Source: an uncultured Prevotellaceae bacterium
Lineage (GTDB): Bacteria > Bacteroidota > Bacteroidia > Bacteroidales > Bacteroidaceae
Assembly: GCA_902778535.1 (NCBI GenBank)
Contig: CACYYG010000011.1
Location: 62,001-126,000, forward strand
Reading direction: 5' to 3'
DNA length: 64,000 bases
This document shows, in pieces, positions 32,173 to 39,485 of the stretch; position 1 is the stretch's first letter, and every line of letters begins with the position of its first letter. A program made the position numbers and the translations under genes. The notes under the pieces are model-generated. The model was not told where the DNA came from. It was given only the letters and a program-made list of their open reading frames with translations, and ran no database searches.

Positions 32173-32724
32173 ATGGAATCCTACGACGACCAGCAACTGA
32201 AAGATTTGCTAAAGACCCCTGCCACACAACGTAAGGGATTTGAGGCAATGGTGCGTCAGTACAGCGAACAGCTCTACTGGCAGGTGCGCCGCATCGTGCT
32301 GGTTCACGAGGATGCCGACGACGTGCTGCAGAACGCGCTGCTGAAGGCATGGAGCTCGCTCTCTACCTTCAAGGGTGACTCCAAGCTCATCACATGGCTT
32401 ACCCGCATTGCCATCAATGAAGCTCTTGACTTTACACGCCGTCAGAAGAAACATCAGATGCTCAGCGCTGACGATACTACGCTCGGGCTGGCCAGCCGCC
32501 TCATGGCCGACAAGTATTTCGACGGCGACGAGACAGAGGCTCAGCTGCAGGAAGCCATAGCCAGTCTGCCCGAGGTACAGCGTACTGTGTTTCAGATGCG
32601 CTACTACGACGAGATGAAATACAGCGACATCAGCCAAGTCTTGGGAACAAGCGAAGGAGGACTGAAAGCCTCCTATCACATTGCAGTGAAAAAAATTACA
32701 GAATTTTTTCACCGACACGATTAA
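32173..32724 (+). CDS. ECF-type RNA polymerase sigma factor
   Basis: The protein has 183 residues. Region 2 is YSEQLYWQVRRIVLVHEDADDVLQNALLKAW with the core-binding helix and TFKGDSKLITWLTRIAINEALD; region 4 is LPEVQRTVFQMRYYDEMKYSDISQVLGTSEGGLKASYHIAVKKI, a helix-turn-helix for -35 recognition. It is followed by a one-span protein (likely anti-sigma) and a secreted small protein, a common Bacteroidetes cassette. Its start is preceded by CGTCATCGTTTTCGTT, a short repeated motif also seen near 52740. Confidence 0.92.
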   Translation: MESYDDQQLKDLLKTPATQRKGFEAMVRQYSEQLYWQVRRIVLVHEDADDVLQNALLKAWSSLSTFKGDSKLITWLTRIAINEALDFTRRQKKHQMLSADDTTLGLASRLMADKYFDGDETEAQLQEAIASLPEVQRTVFQMRYYDEMKYSDISQVLGTSEGGLKASYHIAVKKITEFFHRHD

Positions 32725-32769
32725 ACCCTACTCCTACTAACCCGTCTAAGATGCAGAAAGGACAAAACT

Positions 32770-33177
32770 ATGATTAACGAAGAAGATTATCTGAACAGCA
32801 AAATGGGAAAACGCAATCCCTTCACCGTGCCTGAGGGCTACTTCGAGCAGCTCACGCAGCAGGTTATGGACAAGATTCCGCAGGCCGTCATTACAGAAAT
32901 GAAGCCGGTGCGGAAACCTGCTAAAGTCGCAGTAATGAAGCGTCTGCGTCCCTGGCTCTACGCAGCAGCCTGCATCTGTGTGGGCGTGTTTATTGCAGCT
33001 ATTGCCTTCAACAACAGGAGCGAGGTGGCTACACCGCAACACGCAGCTCAACATATCGCAGCTAACGAACAGGCCGACTATGGCTATTACAGCGACACCT
33101 ACATTGACGAGGAGGCCGACTACGCCATGATCGACAATCAGGAAATCTATGCCTGCCTGATGGCTGACATGTACTAA
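32770..33177 (+). CDS. Single-span membrane protein, probable anti-sigma factor
   Basis: The protein has 135 residues. A cytoplasmic part of about 57 residues (NPFTVPEGYFEQLTQQVMDKIP) is followed by one membrane helix (LYAAACICVGVFIAAIAF, about residues 62-80) and an acidic Tyr/Asp-rich outer part (YGYYSDTYIDEEADYAMID). The F-x-VPEGYFE-x-L motif is common in proteins encoded directly after ECF sigma genes in Bacteroidetes. The role as sigma regulator is inferred from position and topology; no zinc-type anti-sigma motif is seen. Confidence 0.7.
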   Translation: MINEEDYLNSKMGKRNPFTVPEGYFEQLTQQVMDKIPQAVITEMKPVRKPAKVAVMKRLRPWLYAAACICVGVFIAAIAFNNRSEVATPQHAAQHIAANEQADYGYYSDTYIDEEADYAMIDNQEIYACLMADMY

Positions 33178-33182
33178 TAAGA

Positions 33183-33222
33183 GTCAGAGTTAAGAATAAG
33201 GAGTTAGGAGTTAAGACTTAAT
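33183..33222 (+). repeat. C-poor degenerate tandem repeat between two genes of the sigma cassette
   Basis: GAGTTAAGAATAAGGAGTTA followed by GGAGTTAAGACTTAA: repeated GAGTTA words that start six bases after the stop of the preceding gene. Confidence 0.6.
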
Positions 33223-33226
33223 TGAT

Positions 33227-33775
33227 ATGAAGAAATTATTCTTATTCTGCATGGCATTGATGCTTACCGTGAGTGCAGGTGCACAAGGGTTTGGCCAGGT
33301 ACCGGGATTTGGCCAGGGATTCGGTCAAGGATTCGGACAGGGATTCGGACAGGGATTCGGCCAAGGTCAAGGTCAGGGTCAGCGCTTTTCGCCCGAAAGA
33401 TTCCAGCAACAGCTTGAGGAATTTATCACTAAGGAAGCTAACCTTACCCCTCAGGAAGCTGCCGCTTTCTTCCCCGTCTATCGGGAGATGCAGGAGAAAC
33501 AGCGTGCCGTTTTTATGCGCCAGCGCAATGTGGCAAGAGTGAAGCCTGCTGATGAACAGGGCTGCCTGAAGGTCATCAAGGAGCAAGACGAGATTGACCT
33601 CGAGCTGAAACGCATCCAGCAGAGCTGTCACCTTCGTTTCTTGGAGGTGTTGCCTGCCTCAAGGGTGTATGACATCTTGCGTGCCGAAGAAAAATTCCAT
33701 CGCAACATGATGCGGAGCTGGGGACGCGGCCCGCGCCCACAACATTCACAGCAACCGGGAATGCCTCATAGGTGA
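33227..33775 (+). CDS. Secreted protein with GFGQ repeats and Spy/CpxP-like region
   Basis: The protein has 182 residues with a signal peptide (MKKLFLFCMALMLTVSAGA). Residues 20-50 are repeats of Gly-Phe-Gly-Gln, encoded by 12-bp tandem units at about 33284-33380. The rest is helical (RFQQQLEEFITKEANLTPQEAAAFFPVYREMQEKQ, LKRIQQSCHLRFLEVLPASRVYDILRAEEKFHR), resembling LTxxQ/Spy-type periplasmic sensors that often accompany ECF sigma factors. It is presumably the envelope partner of the sigma/anti-sigma pair. Its last 10 bp overlap the convergent gene at 33766. The repeat number could vary by slippage. Confidence 0.75.
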   Translation: MKKLFLFCMALMLTVSAGAQGFGQVPGFGQGFGQGFGQGFGQGFGQGQGQGQRFSPERFQQQLEEFITKEANLTPQEAAAFFPVYREMQEKQRAVFMRQRNVARVKPADEQGCLKVIKEQDEIDLELKRIQQSCHLRFLEVLPASRVYDILRAEEKFHRNMMRSWGRGPRPQHSQQPGMPHR

Positions 33776-34230
33776 GGCTTCGATAGCAGTTCGTCGTCAC
33801 GCTTCAATAACGACGACTGCACAATAACAGAAGAAAGCTTACGCCAGACAGAGCTATAGACATCAACTATACGCTCTGTCTGGTTTTCATTGAGCGTATA
33901 GGTGCGTATCACACGAATAATTTGTGTATTGCTGTCGACTGGCTCAGCTACGCGAGCAACTTTCATATCGATGCGCAGCACGGAGTTCATGCGGATGGAG
34001 AGACTGTCGGGCGCCAGGGCGGTCATCTCGCTCTTGCCGTCTAACAGATTCGTCACCTCGGCCTTCATGTTGGCTTCCATGAAGTCGAGCATGTCTAAGC
34101 GGTTGTTGGTTGTCAGGTAAGGAAGCAGCGAGTCGGGCATCACCTTGAACAACTCGGCCATTGTCTTTTCCTGCGCACGACCGCCCATCGAGAAGCAAAG
34201 CGTGAGCAGCACCAAGAGAACTTTCTTCAT
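33766..34230 (-). CDS. DUF3256-like secreted protein
   Basis: The protein has 154 residues with a signal peptide (MKKVLLVLLTLCFSMGGRA). The body (MAELFKVMPDSLLPYLTTNNRLDMLDFMEANMKAEVTNLLDGKSEMTAL) has the pattern of DUF3256 proteins of Bacteroidales, whose function is unknown. It is the last gene of the long ileS operon, overlaps the ABC ATPase by 4 bp at its start and the convergent GFGQ gene by 10 bp at its end. Confidence 0.8.
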   Translation of the reverse strand: MKKVLLVLLTLCFSMGGRAQEKTMAELFKVMPDSLLPYLTTNNRLDMLDFMEANMKAEVTNLLDGKSEMTALAPDSLSIRMNSVLRIDMKVARVAEPVDSNTQIIRVIRTYTLNENQTERIVDVYSSVWRKLSSVIVQSSLLKRDDELLSKPHL

Positions 34231-34880
34231 AGTTGTAAAGTAAATTCGTAATTCAACGGCAAACGCTTGCCAATACTTGTCACGATAATGGAAGCGCCTT
34301 GCTGGTCAGCCTCTTCCTTGATGAGTTCAGCCATTGTTTCGGCATTGCGGTCGTCGAGATGGCTGATGGGCTCATCGGCCAGCAGAAAGTCGAAAGGCTG
34401 TACCAAGGCACGCATCAGTGCCACGCGCTGCTGCTGACCGAAGGACATGCGCCCCACCTTGGCCGTTAGCTTGTCGGCAATGCCCAAGCGCTCAAACCAC
34501 TGCTCTATCTGCTGACGGGTTTTGTAATTCGTCAACTTGTTCTTGATTTCTACATTCTCATAAGCCGTCAGCTCTGGGAAGAGACGCAGTTCCTGGAAGA
34601 GGCAGCTGACATGACGCTGACGCAGCTCGCTCCAGTCGCTGATGCTGTACTGGCGGGCATCGCGGTTGTCAAAGAATACCTGTCCGCTATAGTCGTGACG
34701 ATAGCCGAGAATGTAGCTGCAGAATGTGCTCTTGCCTTTTCCGCTGTCGGCTTCTATCAGATAACAGTGACCACGCTCGAAGGTGGTGTCGCTGAGCCAG
34801 ATGGAGGAAGCAAAGTGTTCCTCCGTTGCCACAGCTTGAAAGACATGGGGCAGGACGTTTTTGAATTGTATCTTGTTCAT
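34227..34880 (-). CDS. ABC transporter ATP-binding protein without visible permease
   Basis: The protein has 217 residues. Walker A is EADSGKGKST (residues 43-52), the signature is the atypical MSFGQQQRVALMRAL instead of LSGGQ, and Walker B is DFLLADEPISHLDD. The Q-loop is in LFQELRLFPELTAYENV. The sequence is of the LolD/MacB-like small ATPase group. No permease gene is adjacent, so the partner is elsewhere or the ATPase has another use. It overlaps rsmE and the downstream gene by 4 bp each. Confidence 0.8.
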   Translation of the reverse strand: MNKIQFKNVLPHVFQAVATEEHFASSIWLSDTTFERGHCYLIEADSGKGKSTFCSYILGYRHDYSGQVFFDNRDARQYSISDWSELRQRHVSCLFQELRLFPELTAYENVEIKNKLTNYKTRQQIEQWFERLGIADKLTAKVGRMSFGQQQRVALMRALVQPFDFLLADEPISHLDDRNAETMAELIKEEADQQGASIIVTSIGKRLPLNYEFTLQL

Positions 34881-35590
34881 TGTTGGGATAGTTGCATCAT
34901 CATCACTGCGGCTAAGCCCGCCGTCTCTGTACGCAGACGACTCTTGCCCAAATCAACGGATACAAAGCCAGCCTCAACTGCCATACGCACTTCGTCGATG
35001 GAAAAGTCACCTTCTGGGCCTATAAGGACGAGAGTATCCGTTGCTTTGTCTTTCAAATGATCAAATAGGTTCACCCTTGGCACCTCGTTATAGCAATGAG
35101 CAATAAAACGGCGACCTGTGCTGTGCTGGGCAATGAAGCTCTTGAAGTCCAGCATCTCGTTGACGACAGGCTTCCAGGCTTTGCGGCTCTGCTTCATGGC
35201 CGAGATGACAATCTTCTCAAGTCGAGGCGTCTTTACCACTCGGCGTTCTGAGAAGCGGCAGTCGAGCAGCGACAGTTCGTCGAAACCTACCTCGGTGGCT
35301 TTCTCTGCCAGCCACTCAATGCGCTCCATCATCTTCGTAGGCGCAATGGCCAAGTGAAGATGACCTTGCCAAGTGCGCAACTGCGGGAGAGTCTCAAGAA
35401 TATGGTAGAAGCAATGCTTTCCGCTTGTCATCGAGACGGCTGCACGGAAAAACGTTCCCGCTCCGTCCATCAGCATCATCTCATCACCTTCCTTCAGGCG
35501 AAGGACACGCAGGGCATGTGTAGCTTCCTCCTCAGGAAGTTCACTCAAGGTTGATGCCTTAGGGACATAGAAGTAGCGTTCCTCCTTCAT
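34877..35590 (-). CDS. rsmE: 16S rRNA (uracil1498-N3)-methyltransferase
   Basis: The protein has 237 residues, normal for RsmE. The N-terminal PUA-like domain has ERYFYVPKAS, ATHALRVLRLKEGDEMMLMDG; the SPOUT domain has KMMERIEWLAEKATEVGFDEL, SERRVVKTPRLEKI, MKQSRKAWKP, LVLIGPEGDFSIDEV and the C-terminal knot LGKSRLRTETAGLAAV. It methylates 16S rRNA at U1498. It is embedded in the operon with 4-bp overlaps on both sides. Confidence 0.93.
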   Translation of the reverse strand: MKEERYFYVPKASTLSELPEEEATHALRVLRLKEGDEMMLMDGAGTFFRAAVSMTSGKHCFYHILETLPQLRTWQGHLHLAIAPTKMMERIEWLAEKATEVGFDELSLLDCRFSERRVVKTPRLEKIVISAMKQSRKAWKPVVNEMLDFKSFIAQHSTGRRFIAHCYNEVPRVNLFDHLKDKATDTLVLIGPEGDFSIDEVRMAVEAGFVSVDLGKSRLRTETAGLAAVMMMQLSQQ

Positions 35591-36120
35591 TTGCGGCGGC
35601 GGTTGATTTCGTCACGCAGTTGTGACGCCAGTTCGTAGTTCTCGTCCTCTACGGCATGATCCAAGGCAACCTGTAAGCGTGCCTTGTCCAAGGTGTTGAT
35701 AGGTATCTGCACACCTCGGGCTTTCTCGTCGAAGGGAACACCCTGTCGTCCCATCAAACGCTCCTCTATATAGAGCGGTACGTGCGAGATGATACTAAGC
35801 AGTACAGCATCGCCGATGCGGATACGCACGCTGTTGCCGTTCATAGTGTCCATCAGTACAACCTGATACTGTCCGTCAAACACCCCAGCAATCAGCATCT
35901 CATAGCTGGAGGGAAGCATTTGCAGCAACGCCTCAGGCAGCATTGTGCGCGATTCCTCACTGTTGCCTTGCAGACGCAATAGCAGCTGGCGAGTTATGTC
36001 AGCATCGCACACTATTGGGATAGCACGCTTGCGTGCCTCGTCCGTCAGCAGAATAACCGACAGCTCCTCGTTGTCCATCATCTGCTGCAGATTCTCGAAT
36101 CTCAATAGTATGCGATGCAT
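35587..36120 (-). CDS. Bifunctional-nuclease-domain protein with UVR motif
   Basis: The protein has 177 residues. Residues 15-130 fit the BFN/DUF151 domain (VILLTDEARKRAIPIVCDADITRQLLLRL, MLIAGVFDGQYQVVLMD, IGDAVLLSIISHVPLYIEERLM). The C-terminal 30 residues are a UVR motif (ALDHAVEDENYELASQLRDEINRRR), which mediates UvrB/UvrC-type contacts. Its biochemical role in bacteria is not settled. It overlaps rsmE by 4 bp and follows the nucleoside transporter by 12 bp. Confidence 0.8.
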   Translation of the reverse strand: MHRILLRFENLQQMMDNEELSVILLTDEARKRAIPIVCDADITRQLLLRLQGNSEESRTMLPEALLQMLPSSYEMLIAGVFDGQYQVVLMDTMNGNSVRIRIGDAVLLSIISHVPLYIEERLMGRQGVPFDEKARGVQIPINTLDKARLQVALDHAVEDENYELASQLRDEINRRRK

Positions 36121-36132
36121 CGTAATCTGTTT

Positions 36133-37440
36133 TTATTTCTTCTCAGGCTTGAAGACCAAGGCGAAGCTGACACCGACAATCAGGGCGAAGGTGGCAAAGA
36201 TGAACCAGCAGGTCTGCCATTCACCCAACAGGTAGTCACCCTGCCAGGAGCAGTAGTGATTCACTACCTCGCCAGCCACGAGCGTACCTATGGTGGCTCC
36301 GATGCCATTGGTCATCATCATAAACAATCCCTGCGCTGAAGCCTTGATAGCCGGTGCACACTCCTGGTCGACGAAGATGCCACCGGAAACATTGAAGAAG
36401 TCGAAGGCGACACCATAGACAATGCACGACAGGATGAATAGCAGCACGCCAGGCATAGCAGGGTTGCCAATGCCGAAGAATCCGAAGCGGAACACCCAGG
36501 CAAACATCGACATGAGCATGACTATCTTGATGCCGAAGCGCTTGAGGAAGAACGGAATCATCAGGATACACAGAGCCTCGCTAATTTGCGAGATAGAAGT
36601 GAGCAGCGTAGCATTGTTGGCGGCGAAGGTGTCGGCGAAGGCTGGGTCACCCTTGAAACTGGTGATAAACGGTCCGGCATAGCCGTTGGTGACCTGCAGG
36701 CACATGCCTAAGAGTGCTGAGAAGATGAAGAACAGCGCCATTTTCTTGGTTTTGAACAGTTTGAAAGCACTCAGACCCAGCGTTTCAGCAAGTGATGCAG
36801 CCTTCTCCTTCTTCGTCAGCTTGCACTCGGGTAGCGAGAAGCAATAGGCAAAGAGCACCAAGCTGAGCAAGCCGGAGACGAAGAACTGCATGTAGGTGTA
36901 CTGGAACTTGTGGCTATTCTCGGCAAAGGTGAACGAGAAACTACCATTCTCCCACACGGCGCAGTTGACGAACCACATGGTCACAATGAAGCCAACAGTG
37001 CCTAAAACACGGATGGGCGGGAAATCCTTTACCGTGTCATAGCCATTGTCTTTCAAGATGGTGAAGGCTGTGGTATTGCCCAAGGCGATGGTAGGCATGA
37101 AGAACGCCACACTCAACGTGTACATAGCGATGAAGGCTCCCTTGTTGGGCAGTTCATTGCCGAAGCCGGCATCCATACCCATCCACCAGCATCCCAGCAT
37201 GGCAGCACCGGCAACGAGGTGGCAGAGGCCGAGCAGTCGCTGCGGCTGTATCCACTTGTCGGCCACGATGCCCATCAGTGTAGGCATAAAAATAGAAACA
37301 ATGCCCTGGATGGCATAGAACCAGGCAATTTGCTCGCCAAGTCCTGCCTTTCCGAGGTAATTTCCCATACAGGTAAGATACGCTCCCCAGACGGCAAATT
37401 CCAGGAAGTTCATAATAGACAAGCGTACTTTCAAATTCAT
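36133..37440 (-). CDS. Nucleoside:H+ symporter (NupG/NHS family MFS)
   Basis: The protein has 435 residues with 12 predicted membrane helices. The start LKVRLSIMNFLEFAVWGAYLTCMGNYL is characteristic of the nucleoside:H+ symporter family; later blocks are GIVADKWIQPQRLLGLCHL, FPPIRVLGTVGFIVTMW and the C-terminal FFNVSGGIFVDQECAPAIKASAQGLFMMMTNGIGA. It imports nucleosides over the inner membrane. It lies in the middle of the ileS operon, 13 bp after a small gene. Confidence 0.9.
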   Translation of the reverse strand: MNLKVRLSIMNFLEFAVWGAYLTCMGNYLGKAGLGEQIAWFYAIQGIVSIFMPTLMGIVADKWIQPQRLLGLCHLVAGAAMLGCWWMGMDAGFGNELPNKGAFIAMYTLSVAFFMPTIALGNTTAFTILKDNGYDTVKDFPPIRVLGTVGFIVTMWFVNCAVWENGSFSFTFAENSHKFQYTYMQFFVSGLLSLVLFAYCFSLPECKLTKKEKAASLAETLGLSAFKLFKTKKMALFFIFSALLGMCLQVTNGYAGPFITSFKGDPAFADTFAANNATLLTSISQISEALCILMIPFFLKRFGIKIVMLMSMFAWVFRFGFFGIGNPAMPGVLLFILSCIVYGVAFDFFNVSGGIFVDQECAPAIKASAQGLFMMMTNGIGATIGTLVAGEVVNHYCSWQGDYLLGEWQTCWFIFATFALIVGVSFALVFKPEKK

Positions 37441-37453
37441 AATCCTATAGTTT

Positions 37454-37678
37454 TTAGTTGATGATTACATTATTATAATATGCGTGCGCAACGCCCTCTT
37501 CATCGCGTCTGATTACTATCCGACCTGGAAACCATTCAGTGAACGGTAGTTCCTGTGTCAGGGGGAAGCACGACGTTACCACCCCTGATTGAATCTCCAC
37601 GACTGACAGAGTCTGAAGTGAGCCGTCCGGCATCAGCACCTCGTGGGATGCTATCCGTCGCAAGTTCTTTGTCGGCAT
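37454..37678 (-). CDS. 74-residue protein overlapping the DUF4296 gene out of frame
   Basis: ATG at 37678 gives 74 residues (ASHEVLMPDGSLQTLSVVEI, TQELPFTEWFPGRIVIRRDE, AYYNNVIIN). I recall short Bacteroidales proteins at this position with the same A-S-H-x-V-x-PDG and x-PL-x-EL-x-x-T-x-W patterns, so I take it as real. Its first 143 bp are shared with the end of the DUF4296 gene in another frame. The next gene starts 13 bp after its stop. Function unknown; no signal or membrane segment. Confidence 0.6.
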   Translation of the reverse strand: MPTKNLRRIASHEVLMPDGSLQTLSVVEIQSGVVTSCFPLTQELPFTEWFPGRIVIRRDEEGVAHAYYNNVIIN

Positions 37679-38444
37679 CGATGGTATGGAATCTAATCAG
37701 TTGTACATTGTTCAGGAAAAGCAGGTGCGTGGCCGTTGAGGCATCGTTGGCGCCGTCTAAATAGATGAATCCCTTCACGGCATGCATCCTTCTTGTCGTG
37801 TCTTCGGGTACTCGCAATTGCGTCAGTCCTGTCACTGAGAAATGCAGATTGCGGCTCACCACGGTGTCGTCATATTCCACTGCCAGATAGATGAGTCCGT
37901 TCTTCGAGCCAGTCTGATACATGAAGTCGCTCATGAACATCATCATCAGGGCATCGCCGCGACGGTAGGTTGAGTCGGCTTCGATGGCAAAGTCCCATCT
38001 GTTGTAGGGTGGCATGGGCATAAGGAGTGCCGTGGTGCGGTCCGCCCACACGTTGGCAGTGTCGCCTGTCGCATTATACTGGGCATACTTGCCAATCTCG
38101 CCTTCAGATGCGCCCTGCGCCAAGGCCTGTTCTTCCAGTCGCTCAGACACGCGCTTGCAGATGGCCTCGAATCTGTCAGAACGGGTATAATAGTACACCA
38201 GCGATGAATCGAACTCGGCCTCCGTCAAACCGTGTTTCTTCAGCACAGCCTCGGCGTACATCGCTATATTGTATTCCCTTTCATCCTGTGAAGGATTCTG
38301 TTGTGCCATCGATTTCGCCATATAGTATTCAACCAGTATGTCCTCCATCTCGTCGGGCTGAATGTACTGGCTCGGCGTTCCTGGCTTGCAGGCTACAAAC
38401 AGCATCATCAAACCAGTTAGGACGATGGTACAGGTTTTATTCAC
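37536..38444 (-). CDS. DUF4296 lipoprotein
   Basis: The protein has 302 residues. The lipobox is LFVAC (Cys19) after MNKTCTIVLTGLMM, so it is a lipoprotein. Residues 25-110 carry the DUF4296 pattern (IQPDEMEDILVEYYMAKSMAQQ, YNIAMYAEAVLKKHGLTEAEFDSSLVYYYTR). The rest (AIEADSTYRRGDALMMMFMSDFM) is specific to this group. The last 48 residues are hydrophilic and Asp/Ser/Arg-rich, and are encoded by the stretch that also encodes the start of the 74-residue protein. It overlaps lspA by 8 bp, a common order in Bacteroidales. Confidence 0.85.
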   Translation of the reverse strand: MNKTCTIVLTGLMMLFVACKPGTPSQYIQPDEMEDILVEYYMAKSMAQQNPSQDEREYNIAMYAEAVLKKHGLTEAEFDSSLVYYYTRSDRFEAICKRVSERLEEQALAQGASEGEIGKYAQYNATGDTANVWADRTTALLMPMPPYNRWDFAIEADSTYRRGDALMMMFMSDFMYQTGSKNGLIYLAVEYDDTVVSRNLHFSVTGLTQLRVPEDTTRRMHAVKGFIYLDGANDASTATHLLFLNNVQLIRFHTIDADKELATDSIPRGADAGRLTSDSVSRGDSIRGGNVVLPPDTGTTVH

Positions 38445-39066
38445 GCTTCAGCGAAATCTTTACAAGTTCTTTCCGGTAGAAAAGCAGCAGGGTCACGACG
38501 CCTACTGAGATGCTGGCATCGGCAAAGTTGAAGACAGGGCTGAAGAAGATAAACTCCTCACCGCCCCAGAACGGCATCCAGTCGGGCCATGTGGTTTGGA
38601 TGATGGGGAAGTAGAACATATCCACGACCTTACCCATGAGGAACGGGGCGTAGCCGTTGCCCAGCCCCACCCAGTGGCTGACGCTGAAAGGCGTGGAGGC
38701 CTCAAAGCCCAGCCCGTAGAACATACAGTCAATGAGGTTTCCTGTGGCGCCTGCCAGCACCATTACCAGACAAATGATATACCCCCAACGGGCCTTCTTC
38801 TTTGCCTGTAGCCAGATGTAGTAGCCGAGAAATGCGATAGCTATGACGCGGAACAACGACAGCAGCAACTTCGGGCCAATCTGCATACCCCAGGCCATGC
38901 CGTTGTTCTCGATGAACGAGATATAGAACCAGTCCGTGACGCGGATGCTCTCATGGAGTTCCATGCCGGTCTTTACCAAGATCTTGATGATCTGGTCAAT
39001 GAGCAGAATGGCGATGACCAACAGCACCGCCATCCTTCCTCGGGTCAAATAATGATTAATTCCCAA
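38437..39066 (-). CDS. lspA: Lipoprotein signal peptidase
   Basis: The protein has 209 residues, longer than the enterobacterial enzyme, as is usual in Bacteroidetes. The catalytic Asp residues are in GATGNLIDCMFYG and FSPVFNFADASISVGV; other marks are IDQIIKILVKT and FYISFIENNGMAWGM. It has four membrane helices and a periplasmic insertion with TTWPDWMPFWGG. It removes signal peptides from prolipoproteins. It lies between the DksA-like gene (26 bp) and DUF4296 (8-bp overlap). Confidence 0.95.
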   Translation of the reverse strand: MGINHYLTRGRMAVLLVIAILLIDQIIKILVKTGMELHESIRVTDWFYISFIENNGMAWGMQIGPKLLLSLFRVIAIAFLGYYIWLQAKKKARWGYIICLVMVLAGATGNLIDCMFYGLGFEASTPFSVSHWVGLGNGYAPFLMGKVVDMFYFPIIQTTWPDWMPFWGGEEFIFFSPVFNFADASISVGVVTLLLFYRKELVKISLKRE

Positions 39067-39092
39067 ATTTTATATTCGTGTTAAACCGTTGC

Positions 39093-39479
39093 TCACTTCC
39101 TCTGCTTCTCCAGCTCCTTCGACTCCACGCTCAGCGTAGCATGGGGCACGGCGCGGAGACGCTCAGCGGGAATGAGCTTTCCAGTGATGCGGTCAATGCC
39201 GTAGGTTTTGTTGTCAATGCGCACCAAGGCAGCTCTTAGACCCTGGATGAATTTCTGCTGACGGGCAGCAAATTTCATCAAGTCTTCTTTCGATTGGGTC
39301 TCGCTGCCTTCTTCCAACGCCTTATAAGTGGGCGACGTGTCATCCACATCGTTAGAGTCGCGGTTGGTCAGCGTATCCATCATCTGGTCATAGTCGCGTT
39401 TGGCCAGTGCAAGTTTCTCAAGAATAATCTGACGGAACTCCTCGAGTTCCTCGTCATTGTAGCGTGTCTTTTCTGCCAT
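39093..39479 (-). CDS. TraR/DksA-type regulator lacking zinc cysteines
   Basis: The protein has 128 residues. The coiled-coil part (EELEEFRQIILEKLALAKRDYDQMMDTL, RQQKFIQGLRAALVRI) is followed by the DksA C-terminal pattern TYGIDRITGKLIPAERLRAVPHATLSVE. The positions that are Cys in DksA are Asp, Lys, Leu and Ser here, so no zinc finger can form. Related Bacteroidetes proteins share this loss. It probably binds RNA polymerase through the secondary channel. It starts 6 bp after the ileS stop. Confidence 0.85.
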   Translation of the reverse strand: MAEKTRYNDEELEEFRQIILEKLALAKRDYDQMMDTLTNRDSNDVDDTSPTYKALEEGSETQSKEDLMKFAARQQKFIQGLRAALVRIDNKTYGIDRITGKLIPAERLRAVPHATLSVESKELEKQRK

Positions 39480-39485
39480 AAATCA

